Part shown: in pieces, positions 63,613 through 64,000 of the stretch
How the letters are laid out: every line of letters starts with the position of its first letter
Position numbering within the stretch: position 1 is the first letter of the stretch
DNA from: Halomonas sp. MCCC 1A13316
GTDB taxonomy: Bacteria; Pseudomonadota; Gammaproteobacteria; Pseudomonadales; Halomonadaceae
DNA length: 64,000 nt
Direction: 5' to 3'
Assembly: GCF_014931605.1 (NCBI RefSeq)
Contig: NZ_CP053382.1
Coordinates: forward strand, 3,844,001-3,908,000
Notes under the pieces: generated by a model
Database searches by the model: none
What the model saw: the letters and a program-made list of their open reading frames with translations, nothing else
What the model was told of the DNA's origin: nothing
Made by a program: the position numbers and the translations under genes

Positions 63613-64000
63613 TCATTGTCCAAACCACTTGATTAGTCGGTCGGTCTCGTCAAGCCAATAAGAGAGTTCTGGCTCGATGTGGAGGAACAGCTTGGCTAGC
63701 AAGGTACCTTCGGAAAGAAACTCCGCAACAGGTACGACACGGCTGGTCGTACGTGTAAAGTACGTGTTGTAAAGCTTGATCATGGCCACATCAGTTACCA
63801 GAAAATCGGCGGGGTCTAAATCCAACCGACGCATCACATCACAACTGCTGAAGTTGTAGAGTGGGCGGTAGCCGGGGTCGACGATTGCTGGCGAGATCGG
63901 CACCAATTCCTCGCCACTTTGAGCCACAATCTCTTTGATCCCTCCCGGGTTTCCCCAAGAGTGCGGCCCACCAGCCAACCCGGCGGCCAGAGCCTTGGCA
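63613..64000 (-). CDS. Unknown protein, C-terminal part (cut by window edge)
   Basis: The final ~128 codons of a minus-strand gene, open across the right edge (reading AKALAAGLAGGPHSWGNPGG at the edge). Visible parts: PHSWGNPGGIKEIVAQSGEELVPISPAIVDPGYRPLYNFSSCDVM, ending WLDETDRLIKWFGQ. Family not recognised. Convergent with the GT9 gene, so perhaps part of a polysaccharide or surface locus. Confidence 0.55.
   Translation of the reverse strand, partial: AKALAAGLAGGPHSWGNPGGIKEIVAQSGEELVPISPAIVDPGYRPLYNFSSCDVMRRLDLDPADFLVTDVAMIKLYNTYFTRTTSRVVPVAEFLSEGTLLAKLFLHIEPELSYWLDETDRLIKWFGQ

Overview
The window looks like a chromosomal segment of a GC-rich gammaproteobacterium, most likely a member of the Halomonadaceae. 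This is inferred from gene content, protein style and gene order (lspA-ileS-ribF-murJ-rpsT, obgE-rpmA-rplU, fabA-fabB, a Pseudomonas-like long NrdA with NrdR boxes). No rRNA is present and there is one tRNA (Pro, CGG anticodon). The first 54 kb is densely packed core genome. The last 10 kb is an AT-richer accessory region with recombination scars.

Layout of the core part. 1-5.9 kb: azoreductase fragment, Fe superoxide dismutase with a divergent cysteine-rich regulator, a lipoprotein, and the divergent metE/metR pair. 5.9-8.2 kb: RstBA-like two-component system. 8.4-12.9 kb: nrdAB with a DnaA-box-like site and a pair of NrdR boxes 31 bp apart. 12.9-16.4 kb: small hypothetical genes, a truncated NUDIX gene, a phospholipase D/cardiolipin synthase and a CPA1 antiporter. 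16.4-19.5 kb: a minor-pilin operon (pilE-fimT-pilV-pilW-pilX) with an unusually long PilX and no pilY1. 19.6-27.8 kb: ispH-fkpB-lspA-ileS-ribF-murJ-rpsT (all minus strand). 28-31 kb: proB-obgE-rpmA-rplU. 31.2-36.9 kb: ispB, tRNA-Pro, a PAS-PAS-GGDEF cyclase, a ClsC-like lipoprotein and a membrane-anchored TlpA-type thioredoxin. 37-40 kb: rapA.

40.1-48.7 kb is a probable light/singlet-oxygen response cluster: a TIGR01777 epimerase, a CbiX-like chelatase, a MerR-family regulator of LitR/CarH type that seems to lack the B12-ligand histidine, photolyase phrB, an NTF2-like protein, an SDR, a flavin amine-oxidase-like protein, a DUF1365 protein and a CFA-synthase-like methyltransferase. The last five are tightly coupled. 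Three TTGTAC/GTACAA palindromes sit in the two regulatory intergenic regions and inside the NTF2-like gene, and are good candidates for the MerR protein's operators. A GGDEF-EAL protein, fabA-fabB, a PlsC-type acyltransferase and an RmlD-like protein close the core part.

54.4-64 kb is accessory. It holds a serine recombinase and then five minus-strand genes: an ankyrin-repeat protein, an FRG-domain protein, a PD-(D/E)XK nuclease-like protein, a protein with a HEPN-type R-x4-H motif, and a helical protein of unknown function. Integron attC-like palindromes follow several of these genes; two show the diagnostic stem with one extrahelical G. I therefore read the stretch as a decayed or integrase-less gene-cassette array carrying defence-like cargo. 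It is followed by two blocks of related degenerate ~42-bp tandem repeats, an ISL3-family transposase remnant, a GT9 glycosyltransferase with a possible CTP-dependent riboflavin-kinase-like C-terminal domain, and a partial unknown gene at the right edge.
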